Below the pieces are notes generated by a model. That model was given only the letters and a program-made list of their open reading frames with translations. It was not told the origin of the DNA and made no database searches. This document shows, piece by piece, positions 1-8,369 of a stretch of 64,000 bases of DNA. The stretch is from Rhizobiaceae bacterium (lineage in GTDB: Bacteria; Pseudomonadota; Alphaproteobacteria; Rhizobiales; Rhizobiaceae), in contig JACVCH010000008.1 in assembly GCA_016742175.1 (NCBI GenBank), positions 160,742 through 224,741 of the forward strand, given 5' to 3'. Each line of letters starts with the position of its first letter. Within the stretch, counting starts at the first letter, position 1. Position numbers and translations under genes: made by a program.

Positions 1-10
1 CGATTCTTCG

Positions 11-2224
11 ATGTCGATTCACAAAGCCCGTACGCACGGGCCGGCATACGGCTGCGCGCCTTTTCCTGCTCCGGCAAGCAGCCGCGGCCTCCCCAGCGCG
101 GTTCTGGCCGCCTTGCTTGCCTTCATGCTTTCCGGGGCGCCGGCCCATTCCGAAGAGGTACAGACATTGAATTACCCCGAGACGAAGCGCGTGGATGTCG
201 CCGAGGATCATTTCGGAGAAACCATCGCCGATCCCTATCGCTGGCTGGAAAACGACATTCGGCGTGATCCCGATGTGGCGCTTTGGGCTGATGCGCAGAA
301 CACGCTTGCGATGCGCTATCTGTCCGAACTGCCGGGCCGGCCCATCTTTCGCGAGCGACTGACGGCGCTCTTCGACCATGAGCGCCTGACGACGCCGCTG
401 AAGCGCGGCGACCGCAATTTCTTCACCCGCAATTCCGGGCTCGACAATCAGTCTGTGCTGGTCATGCGCGAGGGCGCAGACGGCAAGGATCGGATCGTTC
501 TCAATCCGAACGACTGGTCGGAAGATGGAACCACGGCGCTGGCCGAATGGGCGCCGTCATCGGATGGCACGCATATCGCATTCGCGATCCAGGAAGCGGG
601 TGCCGACTGGCGGACGATCCGCGTCCTCGACGTGGACAGCGGGGCGGTGCTGGACGACGCGATTTCCTGGGCGCGCTTCACCACCATCGCCTGGGCCCGC
701 GACGGGTCCGGCTTCTTCTATGCGCGCAATCCGGAGCCCGCCAAGGACGCGCCCTTCGAGACGCTCATCCTTGGGCACTCCATCTATTTCCACAAGCTCG
801 GGACGCCGCAGTCCGAAGACCGGCTGGTCCACGCTCCGGAGAGCGCAGTTCCCTTGATCCATACCGTCGATGTCACTCCGGACGGACGATACGCAGTCAT
901 CTATTCGACGGCCCTGACCGGCGGTAACGCCGTCTCGCTCATCGATCTCGACGACGCCGACTGGACTGTGCGCCCGGTCATCGAGGCATTCGACAACCCG
1001 GCGAGCATCGCCGGAAACATCGGCACGACGTTCTTCCTCGTGACCCAGGAAGGGGCAGAGCGGGGCAAGGTCGTCAGCTTCGATCTCGCACATCCCGAGC
1101 TGACCTTCAAGAACGTCATCATGGAGCGGCCGGACGAGATCCTGCGTTTGGCTTCGCTGGTGGGCGACAGGCTAATCGTATCCTGGATGGTGGATGCGAA
1201 AACGGAAGTGGAGCGCTATCGGCTGGACGGCACGCCAGACGGACGCGTCGAGCTTCCGGGGATCGGCAGCGCGGGCAGCTTCCACGGACGACCGGGCGAT
1301 GACGAAGCCTTTTTCGTCTTCACCAGCCACGACATCCCGACGAGCATTTATCGCTACGACGTCGCAACCAATCGAACGACGCCATGGGCCGAGCCCGAGG
1401 TTGCGCTCGACCTGGATCGCATTGTCGTGGAGCAGAAATTCTATGCTTCGAAAGACGGCACACGCATTCCGATGTTTGTCGTGCGGCGCGATGACGTTCA
1501 GGGTCCCGCGCCGACGATGCTCTATGCCTATGGCGGCTTCGGCATTCCGATGGTTCCGTTTTTTTCGCCGGCCGCCATGGCCTGGGTCGAGCAGGGCGGC
1601 GTCTATGTGACGGCTGCCATCCGCGGTGGTAGCGAGTACGGCAAGGCCTGGCACGATGGCGGCCGCCGGCAGAACAAGCAGAATGTTTTCGACGACTTCA
1701 TCGCCGCCGGCGAGTTCCTGAGCCGCGAAGGTATCGCGTCGCCGGACGGGATTGCGATCCACGGCGAATCGAATGGCGGACTTCTCGTAGCCGCCGTGGT
1801 CAACCAGAGGCCGGACCTTTTTGCCGCTGCACTTCCGGGCGTCGCCGTCACCGACATGTTGCGCTTCGATCGCTTCACAGGCGGCAAGTTGTGGACACAG
1901 GAATTCGGTGATCCGACCGTCGAGGCGGACTTTCACTATCTGCGGTCCTACTCGCCTCTGCACAATGTGACTGAGGGTATCGATTATCCGCCCATCCTCG
2001 TCACGACGGCCGATACCGACGACCGGGTCGTGCCGGGGCACTCGTTCAAATATGCCGCGACCCTGCAGGCGGCGGACATAGGATCGAAGCCGCATCTTTT
2101 GCGCGTCGAGATGCGTGCCGGCCACGGCTCCGGCAAGCCGACCGATATGGTGATCGCGGAAGTCGCCGACATGTGGGCCTTCGCAGCCTATTGGACGGGA
2201 ATGAAGGTCGAAATGGTCAAATGA
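11..2224 (+). CDS. Prolyl oligopeptidase family serine peptidase (S9A), exported
   Basis: 737 aa. Known role of the family: cleaves short proline-containing peptides. The N-terminus has a hydrophobic stretch at about residues 26-46 ending in APAHS, a likely signal peptide, so the enzyme is probably periplasmic. An N-terminal seven-bladed propeller domain (about 50-440) precedes an alpha/beta-hydrolase domain. The nucleophile is in GESNGG, the acid in DTDDRVV and the histidine in RAGHGSG, so the triad is complete. Length matches S9A enzymes. The start near the window edge is the first in frame, and an upstream start cannot be excluded. It is monocistronic, with a 113-nt gap to the next gene. 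Confidence 0.93.
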   Translation: MSIHKARTHGPAYGCAPFPAPASSRGLPSAVLAALLAFMLSGAPAHSEEVQTLNYPETKRVDVAEDHFGETIADPYRWLENDIRRDPDVALWADAQNTLAMRYLSELPGRPIFRERLTALFDHERLTTPLKRGDRNFFTRNSGLDNQSVLVMREGADGKDRIVLNPNDWSEDGTTALAEWAPSSDGTHIAFAIQEAGADWRTIRVLDVDSGAVLDDAISWARFTTIAWARDGSGFFYARNPEPAKDAPFETLILGHSIYFHKLGTPQSEDRLVHAPESAVPLIHTVDVTPDGRYAVIYSTALTGGNAVSLIDLDDADWTVRPVIEAFDNPASIAGNIGTTFFLVTQEGAERGKVVSFDLAHPELTFKNVIMERPDEILRLASLVGDRLIVSWMVDAKTEVERYRLDGTPDGRVELPGIGSAGSFHGRPGDDEAFFVFTSHDIPTSIYRYDVATNRTTPWAEPEVALDLDRIVVEQKFYASKDGTRIPMFVVRRDDVQGPAPTMLYAYGGFGIPMVPFFSPAAMAWVEQGGVYVTAAIRGGSEYGKAWHDGGRRQNKQNVFDDFIAAGEFLSREGIASPDGIAIHGESNGGLLVAAVVNQRPDLFAAALPGVAVTDMLRFDRFTGGKLWTQEFGDPTVEADFHYLRSYSPLHNVTEGIDYPPILVTTADTDDRVVPGHSFKYAATLQAADIGSKPHLLRVEMRAGHGSGKPTDMVIAEVADMWAFAAYWTGMKVEMVK

Positions 2225-2337
2225 TGTTTGCCTGCTGCTGACGAACCGGAAGGGTTCGCCGATCCTGGCAAATTCCTTGTCATGTCGACCACGTAAGCGT
2301 GCGAAGCAATTGAGACCCGGATTTTTGGAGACAGGAC

Positions 2338-3279
2338 ATGTTGTCTATATTCTTGGGAATGGCGCTGGGTGCAGCGGCTGCAATCTCTGCGGTCAGCGAA
2401 ATTGAAGCCGCAGGACCTGACGGCCCGCTGAAGGGGACGATGATCCTACCGGCGGCCAATGCACCCGTCGTCCTCATCATTCCTGGCTCCGGACCGACCG
2501 ACCGGGATGGCAATAGCCCGCTTGGGGTGAATGCCGGCTCCTATCGTCTGCTTGCCGAGGAGTTGGCCAGCAACGGCGTCGGTAGCGTGCGCATCGACAA
2601 GCGCGGCATGTTCGGAAGCGATGGCGCGGTCACCGACGCGAATGCGGTAACGATCGACGACTATGTTCGAGATGTCGATGCTTGGACGAAGGCCGTTCGG
2701 GCGACAACAGGACGAGACTGCATCTGGCTGCTGGGCCATAGCGAGGGTGGGTTGGTGGCGCTCGCTGCCTCGGCGAAGGTGGAGAACATTTGCGGTCTGA
2801 TCCTCGTCGCGACGGCCGGGCGGCCTTTGGGAGAAGTGCTCAAGGAGCAGTTGCGCGCCAATCCAGCAAACAAGCCAGTGTTGGAAGCGGCCGAGCAAGC
2901 GATCGACGAACTTTCGGCTGGACGTCGGGTGGATGTCACAGACATGCCGCCCGAACTTGGCGCCTTGTTCAATCCTTCGGCACAAGGCTATCTGATCAGT
3001 GTCCTTGCGTTCGATCCGGCCAATCTGGCCGACGCCAGCAACCATCCCATGCTCATACTCCAGGGGGATCGTGACCTTCAGGTACCGACAACAGACGCGG
3101 ACAGGCTGAAAGCGGCGGCGCCGGACGCCAAGCTCGTCCACCTGCCGGATACAAACCATGTTCTGAAACGGGTTACCTCCGACGACCGGAGCGAAAACTT
3201 GGCAACCTATGGCGCTGAGGATTTGCCGCTAGCAGACGGCGTCACGGATGCCATCGTTCGTTTCGTAAAATCGCGATGA
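2338..3279 (+). CDS. Alpha/beta hydrolase, probably exported
   Basis: 313 aa serine hydrolase. A short hydrophobic N-terminus (about residues 1-25) suggests a signal peptide. The oxyanion region IPGSGPTDRDG and the nucleophile elbow GHSEGG are clear; the acid is likely in the LQGDRDLQVP segment and the histidine in DTNHVLK. This arrangement resembles bacterial hydrolases of the BAAT/dienelactone-like type that act on small esters. The substrate cannot be read from sequence. Start ATG follows a GGAGACAGG ribosome-binding region. It stands alone and converges on the map gene. Confidence 0.85.
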   Translation: MLSIFLGMALGAAAAISAVSEIEAAGPDGPLKGTMILPAANAPVVLIIPGSGPTDRDGNSPLGVNAGSYRLLAEELASNGVGSVRIDKRGMFGSDGAVTDANAVTIDDYVRDVDAWTKAVRATTGRDCIWLLGHSEGGLVALAASAKVENICGLILVATAGRPLGEVLKEQLRANPANKPVLEAAEQAIDELSAGRRVDVTDMPPELGALFNPSAQGYLISVLAFDPANLADASNHPMLILQGDRDLQVPTTDADRLKAAAPDAKLVHLPDTNHVLKRVTSDDRSENLATYGAEDLPLADGVTDAIVRFVKSR

Positions 3280-3336
3280 GGGTTATCGGGTTCTTGTAAA
3301 CCCGCTACCCATAGCTTCTACAGCGACAGCCGCTTC

Positions 3337-4116
3337 TTAAGCCACAATCGATGAGCCGTGGCGTTCGTCTGCGCGGAGCGTCAGGACGTCCACGCCGCTT
3401 CTCGTCACGGCCACCGTGTGCTCGAACTGGGCGGAGAGCTTGCCGTCGGTCGTGATAACGGTCCAGCCATCGTCTGCGGTCGCGACTTTTCGGGTGCCTT
3501 GGTTCAGCATGGGCTCGACGGTAAAGACCATGCCCTCGCGCAGCTTCATGCCCGATCCCGGCCTGCCGAAATTCAGGATCTGCGGTTCCTCATGCATGTC
3601 GCGTCCGATGCCGTGCCCGCAATATTCGCGCACGATCGAATAGCCATGCTTCTTTGCGTGGCGCTCGATCGCATAACCGATATCGCCGATATGCGCGTCC
3701 GGCCGAATTTGGCGAATGCCTTGCCACATCGCTTCCTGGGCGACACGCACGAGCTTCCGAGCCGCTGGCGGCGCTTTACCAACGAGGTATGTCTTGCTCG
3801 AGTCGGCGATAAAGCCGTTCTTCTCCAGCGTGATGTCAAAATTGACGATATCGCCGTCGCGCAAGATGACGTCGGCGCCGGGTATGCCATGACAGACCAC
3901 ATGATTGACGGAGCAGTTCAACGCGTGCCGATAGCCGTACTGTCCCTTGCTGGCTGGCCGCGCGGCGAGATCGACGCTGATGAAGCGGTCAACGAGATCG
4001 TCGACGGCGAGGGTGGACATCCCGACGAGGTCCTGCCTGTCGAGCTTCTCGAACACAGAAGCCAACAACTTTCCCGACAGGCGCATTAGTGCCAGCTCGT
4101 CAGGCGTCTTCACCAT
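3337..4116 (-). CDS. map: Methionine aminopeptidase, type I
   Basis: 259 aa, typical of type I MetAP. It removes the initiator methionine from nascent proteins and is normally essential and cytosolic. The N-terminus MVKTPDELALMRLSGKLLA and the pita-bread-fold metal ligands are visible: NFDIT, DSS, HGIGRDMHEEP, VEPML and FEHT. The segment GIGRDMHEEPQI is the family signature. The start lies 1 nt from the stop of the ParD-like gene, so the two are likely translationally coupled. Such a coupled copy may be a second MetAP beside a housekeeping one elsewhere. Confidence 0.95.
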   Translation of the reverse strand: MVKTPDELALMRLSGKLLASVFEKLDRQDLVGMSTLAVDDLVDRFISVDLAARPASKGQYGYRHALNCSVNHVVCHGIPGADVILRDGDIVNFDITLEKNGFIADSSKTYLVGKAPPAARKLVRVAQEAMWQGIRQIRPDAHIGDIGYAIERHAKKHGYSIVREYCGHGIGRDMHEEPQILNFGRPGSGMKLREGMVFTVEPMLNQGTRKVATADDGWTVITTDGKLSAQFEHTVAVTRSGVDVLTLRADERHGSSIVA

Positions 4117-4117
4117 G

Positions 4118-4321
4118 TCAGGCAGCCCGCTCCGGCAAACGCAAGCCGGTGGCCTGATACTGTTTCCTGACGATGTCGTTGAAGGAGAGTTCCGGGTTCG
4201 ACTCGGCGAGCATTCCGATCTTCATCCAGAATTCGGCTTGGGCATTGATGGATCGGCACTGCACAGTGCTCGCCTTGCGCACCTCTGCATGCAGCTCGTC
4301 ATCAATCTTTACGATACCCAT
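4118..4321 (-). CDS. ParD-like antitoxin-family protein
   Basis: 67 aa. It starts MGIVKIDDELHAEVRKAS and matches the ParD_like family (PF11903): an N-terminal ribbon-helix-helix-like DNA-binding part (IVKIDDELHAEVR) and a conserved SINAQAEFWMKIG segment. A longer frame begins at 4342, but the ATG at 4321 has a GAGAGG Shine-Dalgarno and leaves the 17-bp palindrome outside the gene. No toxin of the ParE type is adjacent; the partner in the operon is map. I infer an autoregulating DNA-binding protein; antitoxin function is only a family name here. Confidence 0.85.
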   Translation of the reverse strand: MGIVKIDDELHAEVRKASTVQCRSINAQAEFWMKIGMLAESNPELSFNDIVRKQYQATGLRLPERAA

Positions 4322-4341
4322 CGTGCCTCTCCAGTTCACCA

Positions 4342-4358
4342 ATATGCGAAACGCATAT
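4342..4358. promoter_or_regulatory. Palindrome upstream of parD-like/map operon
   Basis: ATATGCG-aaa-CGCATAT, perfect 7-bp arms, sits 21 nt upstream of the ParD-like start. A ribbon-helix-helix protein encoded right next to it makes an autoregulatory operator likely (inference). Confidence 0.55.
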
Positions 4359-4591
4359 GCTACATATATTCAGACGGTCAACCCGCTGCCCTCTCCCTGT
4401 TTGCGAGGGACTGGGATTCGCTGTCCTGGCGATCACGTCAATCCGCAGGACCTCATGGATCGAATGCCGGAAAATCGTCATCATTGCAGGTGCTGGTGTC
4501 GAGCGAGCTTGCCGAACTGTCGCCATCAAGCATGCGACGCCGCCACCAACCGAGTGTCGTGACCACGAGACCGCCATGGCGCCGGTCGGCA

Positions 4592-5041
4592 TTATCGCGC
4601 GTCGACGGCCCTTCGCTGTACGCCAATATCGCCGACGTCCACCGGTTCCCGGCATTGAGAGCAGCGTGGTTCGAGCGTGACGAGGCCGCCGTCGTGACTG
4701 TGTCTGAACACGACCGGTCCGGGTCCCAGCCATTTGTCGCCCCACGCGGTCAGCGCCATGATGATCGGCTTCATCTCCAGACCCTTCTGCGTCAGGTGAT
4801 ATTCGCGATGATCAGCGCGCGGGCCGGTGACGCGCGCTTCCATCAGGCCGGACGCAACCAGCCCGTCCAGGCGCCTCGCCAGGACGTTGGTGGCGATTCC
4901 CAGGCTCTCCGAGAACTGTGAATAACGGACATAGTTGCGGAACATCGCGTCTCGAAGAAGGAGCAGCGTCCAGCGCTCGCCGACCAGCTCCAGCGCGCGC
5001 GCGGCGGAGCAGTCCTGTCCGGGGTAGGTTTTTCCAAGCAT
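4592..5041 (-). CDS. HxlR-family transcriptional regulator
   Basis: 149 aa winged-helix protein. The HxlR hallmark is seen: Cys near the N-terminus (GQDCSAARALELVGERWT), then LLLLRDAMF, RYSQFSESLGIATNVLARRLDGLV as recognition helix, and the wing with REYHLTQKG. A C-terminal CSQCREP pair of cysteines is extra to the usual domain and may bind metal or sense redox. A GTG/ATG 10 codons upstream is in frame, but the ATG at 5041 leaves the palindromic operators outside the gene. It is divergent from the SDR gene at 5133, which it probably controls. Confidence 0.88.
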   Translation of the reverse strand: MLGKTYPGQDCSAARALELVGERWTLLLLRDAMFRNYVRYSQFSESLGIATNVLARRLDGLVASGLMEARVTGPRADHREYHLTQKGLEMKPIIMALTAWGDKWLGPGPVVFRHSHDGGLVTLEPRCSQCREPVDVGDIGVQRRAVDAR

Positions 5042-5060
5042 TCCATGACCTAAACATATG

Positions 5061-5116
5061 GCTTGCATCACGCAAGCTTATCTGCCATCAACTTGCATCA
5101 TGCAAGTTGATGGCAG
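5061..5116. promoter_or_regulatory. Tandem HxlR operators in divergent promoter
   Basis: Two copies of a CTTGCAT-CA-rich palindrome: GCTTGC-N5-GCAAGC at 5061-5077 and ACTTGCATCATGCAAGT at 5091-5107. The second is nested in a perfect 16-bp inverted repeat with a 3-nt centre (5082-5097 and 5101-5116). Centres are 30 bp apart, about three helical turns. It lies between the HxlR gene and the SDR gene; binding by HxlR is inferred. Confidence 0.7.
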
Positions 5117-5132
5117 CGGGAGGAGATATCGA

Positions 5133-5930
5133 ATGCTCGCGCATGGCAAGACGGCGATCATATTCGGGGGCAGCGGCGCGATCGGCAGCGCCGTGGCGCG
5201 CGCTTTCTCACGGGGAGGCGCGCATGTTCATCTCGGCGGACGCAATCGAGACAGGCTGGACCGCGCGGTCAACGATATCCGTGCCGCAGGCGGCAGTGCC
5301 GAGGCGTTTGTCGTTGATGCGCTCGATGGCCAGAACACCGAGGAGCAGACGGAACGAATTGCGAAGCTGACGGGCGGCATCGACATCGTCGTCAACGCAA
5401 CGGGCTTCATGCATGACCAGGGAAAGGAGTTGGGCGAGCTATCGATCGCCGAATTCCGCGGCGGCTACGATCCCTTCCTGGTTGCGTTCTTCAACATATC
5501 GAAGGCAAGCGCATCGCATATGGGCGGAGACCGGGCGGGAGTGATCATCGGCGTCGTCGCGCCGGCCGGCCCGATGGCGATGCCGGGCCATCTCGGTCAC
5601 ATCGTCGGCTGCCCCGGTGCGGAGGTCTTCACGAGGGCGCTTGCCAGCGAGCTCGGCCCCAGAAACATCCGCGTGCTCGCGCTCCGCTCGCACGCGATCG
5701 TCGATGCCATTGCCGCGGGCTCATATACGACCGAGCTTTTCACACCGAAGGCACGCGCAATGGGTCTCGACGTCGACCAATGGCTGGGCGGTGCCGCGCA
5801 GGGCACGATGTTGAAACGCCTTCCCTCCCTGTCGCAGGTCGCGGAGACGATCGTGTTCTTGGCTTCCGAGAATGCCGGCGCCATGACCGCCACGGTGGTC
5901 AACATGACCGCAGGTGCAACAACCGACTGA
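5133..5930 (+). CDS. SDR-fold oxidoreductase lacking catalytic Tyr/Lys
   Basis: 265 aa Rossmann-fold protein of the short-chain dehydrogenase superfamily. The cofactor motif GGSGAIGSAVA and the NATG motif are intact. At the active site, however, the usual Y-x3-K is replaced: GHIVGCPGAEVFTRALASELGP aligns so that Tyr becomes His and Lys becomes Cys. Either catalysis differs or the protein is a NAD(P)-binding sensor or pseudo-enzyme. Start ATG at 5133 follows AGGAG; the frame is open 25 codons further up, through the operators. Divergent from the HxlR gene, so probably its target. Confidence 0.8.
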   Translation: MLAHGKTAIIFGGSGAIGSAVARAFSRGGAHVHLGGRNRDRLDRAVNDIRAAGGSAEAFVVDALDGQNTEEQTERIAKLTGGIDIVVNATGFMHDQGKELGELSIAEFRGGYDPFLVAFFNISKASASHMGGDRAGVIIGVVAPAGPMAMPGHLGHIVGCPGAEVFTRALASELGPRNIRVLALRSHAIVDAIAAGSYTTELFTPKARAMGLDVDQWLGGAAQGTMLKRLPSLSQVAETIVFLASENAGAMTATVVNMTAGATTD

Positions 5931-6006
5931 GCCGCCCGGTGGAAAGTCTGGCTGCTTGGTAGCAGTTTCCACCATGCGACCTGCAATGCCGCCCGCCAGA
6001 CCGGGG

Positions 6007-6585
6007 ATGACCATGGAGACAGGGCGACGGACGATATTCTGGCGGCGGACCGACACCGTGGGCCTGGAACGGTTGTCGCTTGTGCGGACGGCTGACGCCG
6101 TGATCGCGGAAGCGACCTTGATATGCGTCGAGAATGGAGGGTTTCGCCTGGACCACCGGTGGGCGCTGTCGTCCGATTGGAGCGCCAATTCCGTGGTGGT
6201 GGACAAATGGGGCGCCGGCGGGTCTTCCAGACTGGCCTTGGAAAGGGATGGCAATGGCTGGAAGCTCGATGGTCTGCGGCGTGAGGATCTCGACGGCGCC
6301 GACGAACCAGACCTGTCCGCAACGCCATTCTGCAACAGTTTTCCGATCCGGCGTTTGATCGGGGAGGGGCAAAAAAGCGTTACGCTCGACATCTGCTACA
6401 TCGACGCGGGATCGATGATTGTGACGCGCTCGCGGCAGCAATACGAGGCGATCAGGCCCGGCGTCTTCCGCTATGTCGATCTCGGTCTTTTCACGGGCTT
6501 CGAAGCGGAGATTCACGTCGACGAGGAAGGCCTGGTGGTCCGCTACGAATATTTGTTCGAAGCGGTGGCGGCCGGTGGGCGCTGA
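6007..6585 (+). CDS. Putative glycolipid-binding protein (DUF1089)
   Basis: 192 aa from the ATG at 6007 (ATG at 6013 also possible; the frame is open back to 5914, overlapping the SDR). It matches the PF06475 putative glycolipid-binding family: TIFWRRTD, RLDHRWAL, RLALERDGNGW, DLSATPFCNSFPIRRL, DICYIDAGSM and RYVDLGLFTGFEAEIHVDEEGLV are family landmarks. No signal peptide or transmembrane segment. The fold is a beta-barrel whose ligand is known only by family annotation. It probably shares a transcript with the upstream SDR gene. Confidence 0.82.
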   Translation: MTMETGRRTIFWRRTDTVGLERLSLVRTADAVIAEATLICVENGGFRLDHRWALSSDWSANSVVVDKWGAGGSSRLALERDGNGWKLDGLRREDLDGADEPDLSATPFCNSFPIRRLIGEGQKSVTLDICYIDAGSMIVTRSRQQYEAIRPGVFRYVDLGLFTGFEAEIHVDEEGLVVRYEYLFEAVAAGGR

Positions 6586-6631
6586 ACCGGAAGATGCATT
6601 GGTCCGAGCGCGGAGCGTCCCGCTGCAAGGG

Positions 6632-7465
6632 TCAATGCGACAGCAGCACCGGCACCTTCAGACCGGCCAATACACCGGCGGTCGCACCGCCCAGGACGAA
6701 GTCGCGGAGCCGCGAATGACCAAAACCGCCCATCACGAGCATTCCGGCACCGCACGTTTGGGTCGCCTCCTGAAGCACATCGGCGATCGGCCGGCCTTCG
6801 ACTTTCAGCTGGACATGCGTGGCGGTCCTGCCGGCTCGCATCAGAAGCTTCGTGAGATGATCCCCGATATCGGCTTGGGGCAATCGCTTTTCGTCGGCTA
6901 CCGTGAACACCCTGACCTCCGCGGCCGGGAACAATGACATGGCATCGGCCAGAGCACGAGACGCCACGCGGCTGCCATCCCAAGCGACTGCAAAGACGCG
7001 GATGGAGGACCGTTCAATCTCGCCTGGAATGATGAGCACGGGTCGGCCGGCACCAAAGATCAGGGCCTCGGCGAGCTGCCTCGAACCGGTATCGGACTGG
7101 CGAAGCAGGACGATCGACAGATCGCGATACCGCGCCGCCAGCGTCGCCATGGCGGGAAAGTCTCCGGGAAAGGCCCCGGTTCGGCCGAAACTGATCACCA
7201 GGTTTCTTGCCTCGGCAGACTGCTTGAGTTCGCTTTTGATCTCGGCCGCGTGACGTGCGCATCTCTCCTCCGTCTCGCCAATAAGACCAGGAACATCGAG
7301 AACGAGACCGCCCAGCGCAGACGAAACGGGCGGGATGCGTGCACTGTTGATGATCGCGTCCGCATCGCCTCCCACCATTGCGACGGCTCCGACGAGAGCC
7401 TGGAGTTCGCTGGCGAGCATTGTGTCGGGAAATGGATTCAGCGGCAGCAGCACCTGCTTCGGCAT
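6632..7465 (-). CDS. Universal stress protein, two-domain UspA family
   Basis: 277 aa with two tandem Usp domains. The C-terminal one carries the nucleotide-binding signature GGFGHSRLRDFVLGGAT. The N-terminal domain has degenerate motifs. Usp proteins respond to starvation, oxygen shifts and respiratory inhibition; tandem-domain forms are common in rhizobial low-oxygen regulons. It is divergent from the SDR-ATPase-acetate kinase operon, and one FNR/FixK-type half-perfect palindrome lies between them, so both arms may be co-controlled. Ends short of the convergent DUF1089 gene. Confidence 0.88.
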   Translation of the reverse strand: MPKQVLLPLNPFPDTMLASELQALVGAVAMVGGDADAIINSARIPPVSSALGGLVLDVPGLIGETEERCARHAAEIKSELKQSAEARNLVISFGRTGAFPGDFPAMATLAARYRDLSIVLLRQSDTGSRQLAEALIFGAGRPVLIIPGEIERSSIRVFAVAWDGSRVASRALADAMSLFPAAEVRVFTVADEKRLPQADIGDHLTKLLMRAGRTATHVQLKVEGRPIADVLQEATQTCGAGMLVMGGFGHSRLRDFVLGGATAGVLAGLKVPVLLSH

Positions 7466-7523
7466 GGGAGAGCTTCCTTGCGTCGGACGGACGCAGCCCT
7501 AGCGCGAACCGCCACGCGGAATT

Positions 7524-7537
7524 CTGATCTCGATCAA
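7524..7537. promoter_or_regulatory. FNR/FixK-type box between usp and SDR operon
   Basis: CTGAT-ctcg-ATCAA differs from the FNR/FixK consensus TTGAT-N4-ATCAA in one base. It sits 59 nt before the usp start and 60 nt before the SDR start, well placed to serve both directions. Confidence 0.6.
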
Positions 7538-7597
7538 GAATTGTCCTTTCCACGCGGGTAGGGTCGGCGACCGACCGAAACGCGAGAGACAGATGCC

Positions 7598-8353
7598 ATG
7601 ATTTTTGATTTCGGCGGCAAGACCGCCATCGTGACCGGGGCGGCTTCGGGGATAGGCGAGGCGATTGCCTTGCGTCTCGCGGCAAGCGGCGCATATGTGA
7701 TCGTCAGCGATATCGATGAGGCGGCTGCGGCGCGTACAAGCGAAACAATCGTTGCGAGCGGCGGCAGAGCTATGCCCTTCGCGGCCGATGTCGCCCGCCC
7801 CGAGGATCATGAAGCCCTGGTCGCATTCGCCGTCGCCGAGAGCGGATCGCTCGATCTGGCGGTCAACAATGCCGGGGTGGGCGGACCGGCCGCGGCGACT
7901 GGCGACTATCCGCTCGATGGCTGGCACCGAGTGATCGATATCAATCTCAACGGCGTCTTCTACGGACTTCGCCACCAGATTCCTGCGATGATCGCCGGCG
8001 GACGTGGTGCGATCGTCAATGTGGCCTCTATTCTCGGCAGCGTCGGCTTTGCCAACGCATCTGCCTATGTCGCCGCCAAGCACGGAGTGGTTGGTCTCAC
8101 CAAATGCGCGGCGATGGAGCACGCCGGACAGAAAATCCGCGTCAATTCGATTGGGCCGGCCTTCATTGACACACCTCTCCTGAAAAAGAACCTCGAGCCG
8201 GAGGCGCTCGAAGGGCTTGCCTCGCTGCATCCTATCGGGCGCATCGGGACGCCTGCCGAAGTGGCCGCACTGACATTGTTCCTGTTGTCCGACGAAGCCA
8301 GCTTCATCACCGGCAGCTACCATCTTGTCGATGGCGCCTACACGGCCCGCTAG
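7598..8353 (+). CDS. Short-chain dehydrogenase/reductase, classical
   Basis: 251 aa classical SDR. Motifs in order: TGAASGIG cofactor loop, D in VSDID (suggesting NAD preference), NNAG, catalytic Ser in VNVASILGS, Y-x3-K as YVAAK, and the C-terminal GSYHLVDGAYTAR. Fully intact active site, unlike the SDR at 5133. Substrate unknown. The stop is 16 nt upstream of the P-type ATPase start, so the genes form an operon. It follows the FNR/FixK-type box at 7524. Confidence 0.92.
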   Translation: MIFDFGGKTAIVTGAASGIGEAIALRLAASGAYVIVSDIDEAAAARTSETIVASGGRAMPFAADVARPEDHEALVAFAVAESGSLDLAVNNAGVGGPAAATGDYPLDGWHRVIDINLNGVFYGLRHQIPAMIAGGRGAIVNVASILGSVGFANASAYVAAKHGVVGLTKCAAMEHAGQKIRVNSIGPAFIDTPLLKKNLEPEALEGLASLHPIGRIGTPAEVAALTLFLLSDEASFITGSYHLVDGAYTAR

Positions 8354-8369
8354 GCAGGCGGTCCAGGCG

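Noticed and set aside
3287-3304. CGGGTT-N6-AACCCG inverted repeat between convergent hydrolase and map genes
   Set aside because: Short stem with no T-run after it on either strand; not enough for a terminator.
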